Origin: Proteobacteria bacterium SG_bin9
GTDB lineage: Bacteria > Pseudomonadota > Alphaproteobacteria > Rhizobiales > Xanthobacteraceae
Length of the DNA: 64,000 nucleotides
Reading direction: 5' to 3'
NCBI GenBank assembly: GCA_002083525.1
Contig: LWDM01000074.1
Location: forward strand, 141,168 to 205,167
Shown: one piece after another, positions 1-8,491 of the stretch
How the letters are laid out: each line of letters begins with the position of its first letter
Numbering within the stretch: position 1 is the stretch's first letter
Translations under genes and position numbers: made by a program
The notes under the pieces: generated by a model
Database searches by the model: none
Told to the model about the DNA's origin: nothing
Seen by the model: only the letters and a program-made list of their open reading frames with translations

Positions 1-112
1 ACGCGACACAACCGGAAGTTTATACCTTCAGCATCATATACATACGTCGAACGCCGGTTGCTGGCAAGGGAAGCGTCACGCCGTTGCAACAGTCGGCCTT
101 AATTCCGCGTCC

Positions 113-126
113 GGTCCTTAAGGACC
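113..126. repeat. Perfect 14-bp palindrome upstream of the amidase gene
   Basis: GGTCCTTAAGGACC is fully self-complementary and lies about 55 bases before the preferred amidase start. It could be an operator or an RNA hairpin in the 5' leader. If translation began at the upstream TTG at 84 it would be inside the coding region. Only the palindrome is seen; any function is inference. Confidence 0.4.
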
Positions 127-179
127 AATTAACCGTAGAGTCCTATTGCGATAAGGAGGGATCAAGGACAGAGGATTCG

Positions 180-1490
180 TTGGCAACCCGCGCAAAACAG
201 CTTGTTTTATGGGCTTTCGCGCTAGGTTGCAGCGCCACGCTGCTGCACGCTCCGGCGGCTCTCGCCCAGACTTGGCAGCCCCCTCAGACCTCATCTCCAG
301 CAGCCGCCCAGTTCCCGGTCGCTTCGGACGTTCGGGTCGCCGGGGACGCCAAACAGACCCGATTCATTCTCGATCTCGACCGCAAGGTTGAGTTGCGTGC
401 TTTCACGCTCGCGGATCCCTACCGGGTCGTCGTCGACCTGCCGCAGGTAACATTCCAGCTCCAGAACGGCGCGGGGGAAACCAAACGCGGGCTGATCAAG
501 GCTTTTCGGTATGGCCTCGTCATGGCCGGCGGTTCGCGCCTCGTGTTCGACCTTGCCGGGCCCGCGAAGATCGAGAAAGCGCATGTGGTCGATGCGGCGA
601 ACGGCCAGCCGGCGCGGTTGATCCTCGAACTCGCCGCGGTCGACCGGACCACCTTCGTGCAGCAGCTTTCGGCGGACAGCCGCCCGCAGTTGCGTCCGGC
701 GTTCGGCGGCACGCCGATCGAGACCACGTCCGCGACGCCTGCGGCTCTGAACGCCAATGCCGCCACCGGCTCGAAGCCTGATGCACGGCCGGTGATTGTG
801 ATCGATCCCGGCCATGGCGGTATCGATCATGGAACCGAGGCGTCCACCGGTGAGATGGAAAAGACGCTGGTGCTCGATTTTGCGAAGGCGCTGCGCGATC
901 GGATTGAAAGCTCCGGCAAATACCGCGTGGTGATGACCCGCAGCGACGATACCTTTGTGGCTTTGGGCGAGCGGGTGAAGGTCGCGCGCAACCACACCGC
1001 GGCTCTGTTCGTCTCCATTCATGCCGACGCGCTGCCGCGCGGCGATTCCAGCGCGCAGGGCGCGACGATCTACACGTTGTCGGACAAGGCCTCGGATGCC
1101 GAAGCCGAACGTCTCGCGGAACTCGAAAACAAGGCGGACGCCATCGCCGGTTTCAACCTCACCGAGGAACCGAGCGACGTCGCCGACATCCTGATCGACC
1201 TGACCCAGCGAGAAACCAAAACGTTCTCAAATCGCTTCGCCCGCACGCTGATGGGCGAGATGAAGAGCGTGGCCCGGATGCACAAGCATCCGCTGAAGTC
1301 GGCGGGATTCAAGGTGCTCAAGGCGCCGGACGTTCCCTCGGTGCTGATCGAACTCGGCTACGTCTCCAACAAGGACGATCTGAAGCTGCTGGTATCGGAA
1401 AGCTGGCGCTCGCGGACAGTCGGCTCGGTGGCGCAGGCGGTCGAGGCGTTTCTCGGCAAGCGTGTCGTCAACGCCACGCCCGGCAGGTAA
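180..1490 (+). CDS. amiC: N-acetylmuramoyl-L-alanine amidase with AMIN domain (AmiC type)
   Basis: Periplasmic zinc amidase that cuts the amide bond between N-acetylmuramic acid and the stem peptide, normally to split septal peptidoglycan. From the TTG at 180 the protein has 436 residues: a signal peptide ending near ALAQ, an AMIN targeting domain at about residues 47-150, and an Amidase_3 domain from about 205 to the end. Visible zinc and catalytic motifs are DPGHGG, SIHADA and the late glutamate in IELGYVSN. I prefer TTG 180 because it gives a normal short signal-peptide n-region; an in-frame TTG at 84 would add 32 unlikely residues. The PBP1A gene follows on the same strand, so a synthase and a hydrolase of the wall sit together. 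The family is certain, the exact start is not. Confidence 0.93.
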   Translation: MATRAKQLVLWAFALGCSATLLHAPAALAQTWQPPQTSSPAAAQFPVASDVRVAGDAKQTRFILDLDRKVELRAFTLADPYRVVVDLPQVTFQLQNGAGETKRGLIKAFRYGLVMAGGSRLVFDLAGPAKIEKAHVVDAANGQPARLILELAAVDRTTFVQQLSADSRPQLRPAFGGTPIETTSATPAALNANAATGSKPDARPVIVIDPGHGGIDHGTEASTGEMEKTLVLDFAKALRDRIESSGKYRVVMTRSDDTFVALGERVKVARNHTAALFVSIHADALPRGDSSAQGATIYTLSDKASDAEAERLAELENKADAIAGFNLTEEPSDVADILIDLTQRETKTFSNRFARTLMGEMKSVARMHKHPLKSAGFKVLKAPDVPSVLIELGYVSNKDDLKLLVSESWRSRTVGSVAQAVEAFLGKRVVNATPGR

Positions 1491-1574
1491 GGGAGGCGTC
1501 TGGCGAGGGATTTAAGCGCCGCCGGCTGGAAAGCCCTAGTTTGGCCACAGCCGCTGCCTTATAGAGAATGAGCA

Positions 1575-1609
1575 GGAAGCTCTCGGAATCAAATAGGTTT
1601 TGAGCTTCC
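1575..1609 (+). other. Stem-loop in the amiC-PBP1A intergenic region
   Basis: GGAAGCTC pairs perfectly with GAGCTTCC across a 19-nt loop. No T-run follows, so it is a weak terminator candidate at best. A second short hairpin, CGTCCC-GAAT-GGGACG, lies at 1686-1701 just before the PBP1A start and could affect ribosome access. Both are sequence observations without known function. Confidence 0.3.
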
Positions 1610-1721
1610 GGGCTGGCCGCCAGGAGCGGTCATTTTGGTCAGCTCTTCGCGTGCACTGTTTTAAGGTTGCGTTCCGAAGACAAGACGTCCCGAATGGGAC
1701 GCAGAATTGCGGATAGACCAG

Positions 1722-4214
1722 ATGCGTTTGCTGCTTCGGTTCATGGGCTTCCTGTTCGCCGCCGGAACGATCGTGTTCCTGGTCGGCGTTGCTGCGGTTG
1801 CCGCCGGCATCTGGCATTTCTCCAAGGACTTGCCGGACTATTCGCAGCTTCAGGATTATGAACCCGCTGTGATGACCCGCGTGCACGCGTCGGACGGCGC
1901 GCTGCTCGGTGAATATGCGAAGGAGCGGCGGCTGTACCTGCCGATCCAGGCGGTGCCGAAGCCGGTCATCAACGCGTTCCTCGCGGCCGAAGACAAGAAC
2001 TTCTACGAGCACGGCGGTCTCGACTTCCAGGGTCTCGCCCGCGCGGCGGTGCTGTATGCGCAGAACCTGGGTTCGAACAAGCGTCCGCAGGGCGCATCGA
2101 CGATCACCCAGCAGGTCGCGAAGAACTTCCTTCTGACCAACGAAGTGTCGTTCACGCGCAAGATCAAGGAAGCGCTGCTGGCGATCCGCATCGAGCGCGC
2201 CTACTCGAAGGATCGCATTCTCGAGCTGTACCTCAACGAAATCTTTCTCGGGCTTGGCGCGTATGGCATCGCCGCCGCATCGCTGGTCTATTTCGACAAG
2301 TCAGTGAACGAACTCACTGTCGCGGAAGCCTCCTACCTCGCGGCGCTGCCGAAAGCGCCTTCGAACCTGCATCCCATCCGCAACCGCGATCGCGCGATCG
2401 AACGGCGCAACTATGTGGTCGATCGTCTCGTGGAAAACGGCTGGATCAAGCAGGCGGATGCGGACAAGGCCAAGAAAGAGCCGCTCCAGGTCACGGGCCG
2501 ATCGAACTCTGCGCACGTTCAGGCAGGTGAATACTTCGCCGAGGAAGTCCGCCGCGAAATCTTCGAACGCTATGGCGACAAGAAGCTCTACGAGGGTGGC
2601 TTGTCGGTGCGTACCACGCTCGATCCGAAGCTGCAGGTGGTGGCGCGCAAGACGCTCACTGCCGGTCTCGTCAACTACGACGAAGCTCAGGGCTATCGCG
2701 GCGCGCTGAATAAGATCGATGTGAGCGGCGACTGGGGCGTCAAGCTCGCGGAAATCAAATCGCTCGCCGACATCTCGCCATGGAAGATGGCGGTGGTGCT
2801 GGAAACCAGCGATCAGTCGGCGCGCATCGGCTTCCAGCCGGGCCGCGAAATCGGCGGCGCTGTGCTGAAAGATCGTCAGACCGGCCTGATTGCGCTGGAC
2901 GGTGTGCGCTGGGCGAAAGCCGCGGCAGGTCCGACGCGCGGCAAGGTTCCGACCAATGTCGCGCAGGTGCTGTCGCCGGGCGACGTGATCTACGTCGAAC
3001 CGCTGATCGCAAAGGACGGCAACAAGGTCGAGGGTCAGTTCCGGCTGCGGCAGTTGCCGGAAGTTTCCGGTGCGCTGGTCGCGATGGACCCATGGACCGG
3101 CCGTGTGCTCGCGATGGTCGGCGGCTTCTCGTTCGACCAGAGCCAGTTCAACCGCGCGACGCAAGCCTATCGGCAGCCGGGTTCGTCGTTCAAGCCGCTG
3201 GTCTACTCGGCCGCACTCGACAACGGCTACACGCCGTCGACCGTCGTCATCGACGCGCCGATCGAAATCGATCAGGGGCAGGGCAACGTCTGGCGTCCGG
3301 AAAACTATTCGACCGGCAAGTACTACGGTCCGTCGACCCTGCGCACCGGCATCGAGCTGTCGCGTAACACCATGACCGTGCGTCTCGCGCAGGACATCGG
3401 CATGCCGCTGATCGGCGAGTACGCCAAGCGCTTCGGCATTTACGACGATCTGCCGAACTATCTCTCGTATTCGCTGGGTGCAGGCGAAACGACGGTGATG
3501 CGCATGGTCACCGCCTATTCGATGTTCGCGAACGGCGGCAAGCGCATCAAGTCAAGCCTGATCGACCGCATTCAGGATCGCTACGGCCGCACCATCTTCA
3601 AGCATGACCAGCGCGAGTGCCGCGGCTGCGACGCCAATGACGGCTGGAAGAACCAGCCCGAGCCGTCGCTCGTCGACCGGCGCGAGCAGGTGATGGATCC
3701 GATGACCGCCTACCAGATCACGTCGATGATGGAAGGCGTGGTCCAGCGCGGCACCGCGACCACGATCCGCGAAGTCGGCAAGCCGATTGCCGGCAAGACC
3801 GGCACCACCAACGACGAAAAAGACGTGTGGTTCGTCGGCTTCTCGCCGGACCTCGCGATTGGTGTCTACATCGGTTACGACAAACCGCGCCATCTCGGCC
3901 GCGGCCAGACCGGCGGTCATCTCGCGGCGCCGGTCGTGCGTGACTTCATGAAGGTGGCGCTGGCCGACAAGCCTGCGGTGCCGTTCCGCGTGCCGGCCGG
4001 CATCAAGCTGATCCGCGTCGACTCCAAGAGCGGCATGCGCGTCGGACCGGGCGAGGGCGGCCGCACCATTCTCGAGGCGTTCAAACCGGGCACGGCGCCG
4101 CCGGACAACTACTCGGTCATCGGTGTGGCTGACGCCGACGGCCGCGCGCCGCTCCCCGGTTTTCCTGATGCGGATCGCACGATCCTGCGCTCCGGCACCG
4201 GCGGACTCTACTAA
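1722..4214 (+). CDS. mrcA: Penicillin-binding protein 1A, bifunctional transglycosylase/transpeptidase
   Basis: Class A PBP that polymerises lipid II into glycan strands and crosslinks the stem peptides on the outer face of the inner membrane. An N-terminal membrane anchor spans about residues 5-30. The GT51 glycosyltransferase domain follows, with its catalytic glutamate in EDKNFYEH near residue 89. The transpeptidase domain shows all three penicilloyl-serine motifs: SSFK near 487, SRN near 546 and KTG near 692. At 830 residues it is normal for PBP1A. I chose the ATG at 1722, which puts two residues before LLLRFMGF and the anchor; a TTG at 1707 is an in-frame alternative. It lies downstream of the amidase with a 231-bp gap, so separate promoters are possible. 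Confidence 0.96.
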   Translation: MRLLLRFMGFLFAAGTIVFLVGVAAVAAGIWHFSKDLPDYSQLQDYEPAVMTRVHASDGALLGEYAKERRLYLPIQAVPKPVINAFLAAEDKNFYEHGGLDFQGLARAAVLYAQNLGSNKRPQGASTITQQVAKNFLLTNEVSFTRKIKEALLAIRIERAYSKDRILELYLNEIFLGLGAYGIAAASLVYFDKSVNELTVAEASYLAALPKAPSNLHPIRNRDRAIERRNYVVDRLVENGWIKQADADKAKKEPLQVTGRSNSAHVQAGEYFAEEVRREIFERYGDKKLYEGGLSVRTTLDPKLQVVARKTLTAGLVNYDEAQGYRGALNKIDVSGDWGVKLAEIKSLADISPWKMAVVLETSDQSARIGFQPGREIGGAVLKDRQTGLIALDGVRWAKAAAGPTRGKVPTNVAQVLSPGDVIYVEPLIAKDGNKVEGQFRLRQLPEVSGALVAMDPWTGRVLAMVGGFSFDQSQFNRATQAYRQPGSSFKPLVYSAALDNGYTPSTVVIDAPIEIDQGQGNVWRPENYSTGKYYGPSTLRTGIELSRNTMTVRLAQDIGMPLIGEYAKRFGIYDDLPNYLSYSLGAGETTVMRMVTAYSMFANGGKRIKSSLIDRIQDRYGRTIFKHDQRECRGCDANDGWKNQPEPSLVDRREQVMDPMTAYQITSMMEGVVQRGTATTIREVGKPIAGKTGTTNDEKDVWFVGFSPDLAIGVYIGYDKPRHLGRGQTGGHLAAPVVRDFMKVALADKPAVPFRVPAGIKLIRVDSKSGMRVGPGEGGRTILEAFKPGTAPPDNYSVIGVADADGRAPLPGFPDADRTILRSGTGGLY

Positions 4215-4248
4215 GAGACTAAGAGCGCCTAAGTCCGACTTCACCCAC

Positions 4249-5067
4249 CTAACGATTTGAAGCTGCGCGCCGGGCGGCGAAGGCGGCAATGAGCGCGCTG
4301 ATCTCCGCTGGCCGCTCCAGATTCGGCAGATGCGCTACGCCGGGCATTTCGTAACCCTCAGCGTTCGGGACGGTGGTGGCCACGTGGCGGCACCGCGCCT
4401 GAACATGCGGGAAGTCGAGATCGCCCCACAGGACGAACGTGGGCACGGAAATCTCCGCGAGACGATCGGAGAGAGGTGTGCTGTCAACGTCCGTTCCAGA
4501 CGATGACGAGGGGATAGCGAAGCTATACAGGAAACGATCGCGAGCTTGGCCAGCGACGCGACCTTCAGATGCGAGCGGTCCGTCCAGCCAGAGACGGGCC
4601 TTCATTGTGCGCAAACGATCCGGGTCATTGGATGCTTCGGCGTCTTTGGCTTGCATCATCAGTTTCGCGAGCTCTGGCGAATAGGTCGGCTCAGGTGCGC
4701 CCGTGACATTGGGCGCGATCAAAACGAGAGCGGAGACACGCGACGGGTACTTAAGGGCTGCCTCGAGTGCGATACGGCCTCCGAGCGAGCAGCCGACGAG
4801 GATTGCAGGCTCGCCGTCCGCCGTTGCATCCAGCACCGCCATCAGGTCTGCGAGGGCCGAAAAGTCTTCGGGCTTGCTACGGCTTTCGCCAAAGCCGCGC
4901 CGGTCATAGGCGATCGCTTTGTAGGTTGTGCCCAAGCCATCGAGCTGGTCCTTCCACATGCGCCGGTTGCAGACGTTGGCATGGAGAAAGACGATGGCGG
5001 TGCCGCTCCCGACGACCTCCGTTGCAAGTTCAGCGCGACCGGAGGTGATGTGGCGGCTCAAATGCAT
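4249..5067 (-). CDS. Alpha/beta-fold hydrolase
   Basis: Predicted cytoplasmic serine hydrolase of 272 residues without signal peptide. It shows the oxyanion segment IVFLHAN near residue 27, the nucleophile elbow GCSLGG with Ser near 94, and the catalytic His in GVAHLPNLERP near 245, the order expected for the alpha/beta hydrolase fold. Similar proteins include 3-oxoadipate enol-lactonase-like enzymes and esterases, but no catechol-pathway genes are nearby, so no substrate is assigned. It is convergent with the PBP1A gene (34-bp gap) and divergent from prfB (about 210 bp). Fold call is firm; function is open. Confidence 0.85.
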   Translation of the reverse strand: MHLSRHITSGRAELATEVVGSGTAIVFLHANVCNRRMWKDQLDGLGTTYKAIAYDRRGFGESRSKPEDFSALADLMAVLDATADGEPAILVGCSLGGRIALEAALKYPSRVSALVLIAPNVTGAPEPTYSPELAKLMMQAKDAEASNDPDRLRTMKARLWLDGPLASEGRVAGQARDRFLYSFAIPSSSSGTDVDSTPLSDRLAEISVPTFVLWGDLDFPHVQARCRHVATTVPNAEGYEMPGVAHLPNLERPAEISALIAAFAARRAASNR

Positions 5068-5278
5068 GCTCCAAAACTATCGCCGTCGCCACTAAGCGCA
5101 AACCGCAGCGGTCTTGTGGCGCTACCATCACCTGGACGTGAATTTAAGGCCAAATCGGAGCAATAGTCCTGTGCCGTAATTGCAAGAACGATCAGCCACG
5201 AAGCGAAATGAGCGTTGCGGACCCGCTTCGGGATGGCTAAATCGACCGGCAATCCCAGCGAATCCGGACTTTGCTTCA

Positions 5279-6410
5279 ATGCGCCCTGAAATCGAACGCC
5301 TTGTCGAAGAGATCAAGCAGTCAGTCGGGCTGCTGAGGAGGCATCTTTGACGTCGATGCCTCGACTGCGCGTCTGGCTGAGCTGAACAAGCTCGCCGAAG
5401 ATCCCGACCTCTGGAACGATCCCCAGAAGGCCCAGAAGCTGATGCAGGAGCGCACCTCGCTTGAGGGGCAGCTCACGGGTATCGGCAAGGTCGAGCAGGA
5501 GCTCGCCGATCACGTCGGGATGATCGAACTGGGTGAGGCCGAGAACGATCAGTCGGTCGTGACCGATGCCGAGAATGCGCTGAAGGCCCTGAAGAAAGAG
5601 GTCGCGCGGCGCGAACTCGAAGCGCTGCTCTCGGGTGAAGCCGATCGTTTAGACACTTATCTCGAAGTCCATGCGGGCGCCGGCGGCACCGAGAGCCAGG
5701 ACTGGGCCTCCATGCTGCTGCGCATGTACACGCGCTGGGCCGAACAGCACGGCTACAAGATCGAGGTGCTGGAAGAAACCGAGGGCGAAGAAGCGGGCAT
5801 CAAGTCTGCAACGCTCCAGATCAGCGGGCACAACGCTTACGGTTGGCTGAAGACCGAGGCCGGCGTGCATCGCCTGGTGCGCATTTCGCCGTTCGACTCC
5901 AACGCGCGCCGCCACACGTCGTTCTCCAGCGTTACGATTTTTCCCGTCGTGGACGACAGCATCAAGATCGACATCAAAGAATCCGATGTGCGCACCGACA
6001 CCATGCGCTCCGGCGGCGCTGGCGGTCAGCACGTCAACAAGACCGAGTCCGCGGTTCGCCTCACGCACATCCCAACCGGCATTGCGGTGGTCTGTCAGGC
6101 CGGCCGGTCGCAGCACAAGAACCGCGCGCAGGCGTGGGACATGCTGCGTGCACGGCTCTACGAAATCGAACTGAAGCGCCGCGAGGAAAAAGCCGCCGCC
6201 GATCAGGCCGCCAAGACCGATATCGGCTGGGGCCACCAGATCCGCTCTTACGTGCTGCAGCCGTATCAGATGGTGAAGGACCTGCGCACCGGTGTGCAGA
6301 CATCGGATACGCAGGGTGTGCTCAACGGCGAACTCGACGAGTTCATGGCCGCAACGCTGGCGCAGAAAGCCTTCGGCACAACGCCGGGCGCGATCGAGGA
6401 CGTCGACTAA
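5279..6410 (+). CDS. prfB: Peptide chain release factor 2, expressed by programmed +1 frameshift
   Basis: Releases finished peptides at UGA and UAA. Reading starts at ATG 5279 (MRPEIERLVEEIKQSVGLLR...), continues in frame 0 for 23 codons to CTT (5345-5347), meets an in-frame TGA (5348-5350) and resumes in +1 at GAC 5349, running to 6410. The joined product has 376 residues, normal for RF2. Downstream are the stop-codon-reading motif SPF (in RISPFDSNARRH) and the catalytic GGQ (in GGAGGQHVNK). The in-frame TGA is the autoregulatory frameshift, not a mutation. Automatic calls would start near 5442 and lose the first part. No strong Shine-Dalgarno precedes ATG 5279. The 3' end is 7 bp from the convergent SnoaL-like gene. 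Confidence 0.95.
5336..5351 (+). other. Programmed +1 ribosomal frameshift site of prfB
   Basis: The site reads AGG AGG CAT CTT TGA C. An internal Shine-Dalgarno-like AGGAGG (5336-5341) sits three bases before the slippery CTT, followed by TGA and C. This is the conserved RF2 autoregulation cassette: scarce RF2 makes the ribosome pause at UGA and slip forward, giving Leu-Asp and full-length RF2. The downstream +1 frame is open to the known RF2 end, which supports the call. Confidence 0.95.
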
Positions 6411-6417
6411 GCGTTCG

Positions 6418-6870
6418 TCATCCCAGGATGGGAGGAGCGGACGCTTCAGCGTTGCCGGCTTTCGTCAGCCGGTCGAGCGTGTCTTTCAGGCCAACCGTAT
6501 CCGGGTAGATGAAGAGCTGCGTGACGCGGCCCCACTTCAATTGCAGGGCATGGATGCCGTGGTTATGGGTGCGCACGCCGTCCGTTCCTGAATTGGTTTC
6601 ATCCCATTCGGCGATCACCAGCGTGTTCCACGGCGCGCCGCTGACCCAGACGTGCCTCACATCGAAACTGATGTCGGGCAGCAAGCGATAGAGCCGTTCG
6701 TACCAGCGCCGTGTTGCTTCGATCGATGTACGCGCGCCGCCGAGGGCGTGATCGCCGGGAAACCGGTGCTCGAATTGTTGGGCAAACGCGCCCAGCACCG
6801 GTTCGGCATCGCCGCGGCTGACGGCATCAAACAGCGCAATGACCTTCCGGCGGACGATGCTGTGGTACAT
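6418..6870 (-). CDS. SnoaL-like / NTF2-fold protein
   Basis: A 150-residue cytoplasmic protein whose pattern (an N-terminal helix followed by FDAVSRGDAEPVLGAF, then RRWYERLYRLLPDISFDV and an alternating strand-rich C-terminal half) resembles the SnoaL-like polyketide cyclase/ketosteroid isomerase fold. Members of this fold are small-molecule isomerases, hydrolases or binding proteins; nothing here shows which. It is divergent from an HxlR regulator, with a perfect palindrome between the starts, so that regulator probably controls it. Fold assignment is by pattern and moderately sure. Confidence 0.7.
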   Translation of the reverse strand: MYHSIVRRKVIALFDAVSRGDAEPVLGAFAQQFEHRFPGDHALGGARTSIEATRRWYERLYRLLPDISFDVRHVWVSGAPWNTLVIAEWDETNSGTDGVRTHNHGIHALQLKWGRVTQLFIYPDTVGLKDTLDRLTKAGNAEASAPPILG

Positions 6871-6883
6871 GGTGCCATCATCA

Positions 6884-6900
6884 AGTTCAATAATTGAACT
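6884..6900. promoter_or_regulatory. Perfect 17-bp palindrome, candidate HxlR operator
   Basis: AGTTCAAT-A-ATTGAACT is a perfect inverted repeat with a one-base centre, 13 bp upstream of the SnoaL-like start and 70 bp upstream of the HxlR start. HxlR regulators bind such dyads in divergent promoters. The dyad is seen; the link to the neighbouring regulator is inference. Confidence 0.6.
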
Positions 6901-6970
6901 AATATCGATACGCTAGCGATTTGAGCTCAATGATGCAACCCGCTAGCCTGCGATGCAGGAGATCATGCGA

Positions 6971-7480
6971 ATGGAAAGAACCAGCTTCGCCGGTATGCGC
7001 TGTTCACTGGCCCGCGGGCTCGACCGGATCGGTGACTGGTGGTCGCCGCTGATTATCCGTGACCTCTATCTCGGAGTGACGCGCTTCGACGATCTTGTCG
7101 AAGACCTTGGAATCTCTCGCAATCTACTGGCACGCCGGCTCAAGGCGCTGGCCGCGAACGGCATGATCGCGCGCAAGGCCTATCAACGCCGTCCGCTGCG
7201 CTACGAATACCGGTTGACTGAAGCGGGACGCGATCTCATTCCGGCATTGCTGGCGCTGACCGCGTGGGGTGACCGCTGGGCGGCCCCGAAAGAGGGCAGC
7301 CCGATGTTGCATGAGCACGCGGCGTGCGGATGCCGATTTACACCGCAGGTCACGTGCTCGGCGTGTGGCGAGCCGATCGACGCCGGTTCGGTGATGGCGA
7401 CACGCGGCCCCGGCGGCGCGGCGAAGGCCGGGACCAAAGTCCTGGCGCGGCGGCTGCCGCCGCCGACACCCGGACGCTGA
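6971..7480 (+). CDS. HxlR-family winged-helix transcriptional regulator
   Basis: DNA-binding regulator of 169 residues. The core runs from CSLARGLDRIGDWWSPLIIRDL through FDDLVEDLGISRNLLARRLKAL (recognition helix) to the wing PLRYEYRLTEAGRDL, the usual HxlR layout. The C-terminal part carries extra cysteines (CGCRF and CSACGEP), which could bind metal or sense redox state. Of three close ATGs (6953, 6965, 6971) I chose 6971: AGGAG at 6957-6961 lies 9 bases before it, and MERTSFAGMRCSLARG matches the usual family start. It is divergent from the SnoaL-like gene across a palindrome and convergent with the DUF899 gene. Autoregulation and control of the SnoaL-like gene are likely. Confidence 0.9.
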   Translation: MERTSFAGMRCSLARGLDRIGDWWSPLIIRDLYLGVTRFDDLVEDLGISRNLLARRLKALAANGMIARKAYQRRPLRYEYRLTEAGRDLIPALLALTAWGDRWAAPKEGSPMLHEHAACGCRFTPQVTCSACGEPIDAGSVMATRGPGGAAKAGTKVLARRLPPPTPGR

Positions 7481-7485
7481 GGAGC

Positions 7486-8226
7486 CTACTTCCGGAAGTT
7501 GGCCTCGCCGGCGTCGGACACCTCGACCCATGTCTGGTTCAGCGTGGTCTCGGCCTCGTAGTTGTCGTTCCAGTTCCACCACTTGTATGGTGGGGTCTGC
7601 GGATAGCCTTCCGGCGAATCTTCCCACGTCTCCTGACGGCCCAGCGGCGTCATATCGAGATAGCTCCAGATCGTGCCGATCGCCTCGTCGCCGCGGCTGT
7701 TGATGAGGTAGGTGCGGAAGATCTTGTCGCCGTCTCGGACGAACACGTTGTGGCCGTGCCATTCGCCAACGCCGAAATCGTGGTCGAAATTGTCGACGAT
7801 CGTGTACCAGGGCATGTCCCAGCCCATGCGGCCCTTGATGCGTGAAATGTCCGCCTGCGGTGCGCGCGAGATGTAGGCGAGCGTCGTGTCGCGCGCGTTC
7901 AGATGCGACAGGTGCGGGACCTGATCGGCGACCATGGAGCAGCCGCGGCAGGCGTGCTCGGGCCAGCCGAACACGCCGGGTTCGAAGAAGGCGCGATAGA
8001 GAATTAGCTGCCTGCGGCCTTCGAACAGGTCGAGCAGGGTGACCTTTCCCTGCGGTCCCTCGAATGCGTAAGCCTTGTCTACGGCCATCCACGGCATGCG
8101 CCGGCGCCGCGCGGCGAGAGCGTCACGCGCCCGCGTCAGCGCCTTCTCGTGCGCGAGCATCTCCTGCCAGGCAGCGCCCCACGCGTCCGCCGATACGACC
8201 GGGGGTGTCTTCATGGTCTTGTCCAT
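7486..8226 (-). CDS. DUF899 family thioredoxin-fold protein
   Basis: A 246-residue protein recognisable as DUF899 by the conserved line KVTLLDLFEGRRQLILYRAFF, the cysteine segment EHACRGCSMVADQVPHL, and the aromatic C-terminal region PPYKWWNWNDNYEAET. The family has a thioredoxin-like fold and is often annotated as dithiol-disulfide isomerase-like, but no activity is established. GGAG lies six bases before the ATG at 8226. It is convergent with the HxlR gene (6-bp gap) and divergent from the EamA gene. No signal peptide is visible. Confidence 0.88.
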   Translation of the reverse strand: MDKTMKTPPVVSADAWGAAWQEMLAHEKALTRARDALAARRRRMPWMAVDKAYAFEGPQGKVTLLDLFEGRRQLILYRAFFEPGVFGWPEHACRGCSMVADQVPHLSHLNARDTTLAYISRAPQADISRIKGRMGWDMPWYTIVDNFDHDFGVGEWHGHNVFVRDGDKIFRTYLINSRGDEAIGTIWSYLDMTPLGRQETWEDSPEGYPQTPPYKWWNWNDNYEAETTLNQTWVEVSDAGEANFRK

Positions 8227-8401
8227 GTGAATCTCCTGTTCTGCTGACTTGCAGCTTCAACGGCTCGGAAATGGATGTAGGCGAGGCGTGCCCGGAGGTG
8301 GGAGTGACAAGTCTGTCGGGATTTTATGGTTCGTGGCTTTGCCGGCAGCGCCGGAGTGTACGCAGCCCATTGCCTGAACCTGTCAGTTGCGCTTGTGATC
8401 G

Positions 8402-8424
8402 CCCGGCATCACAGCATTGCCGGG
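8402..8424. repeat. Inverted repeat between the DUF899 and EamA genes
   Basis: CCCGGCA and TGCCGGG are separated by 9 bases in the 265-bp divergent promoter region. This may be an operator or a weak hairpin. No regulator can be assigned. Confidence 0.3.
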
Positions 8425-8491
8425 AAACGGGTGGTTGCCTATGGGCCCGCCTTGCACCATACGCGGCGTGACAACCTGATCGGATGCGGTG

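Noticed and set aside
5348..5350. In-frame TGA in prfB as evidence for a pseudogene
   Set aside because: It is part of the conserved CTT-TGA-C frameshift cassette with an internal Shine-Dalgarno; the remaining gene is intact.
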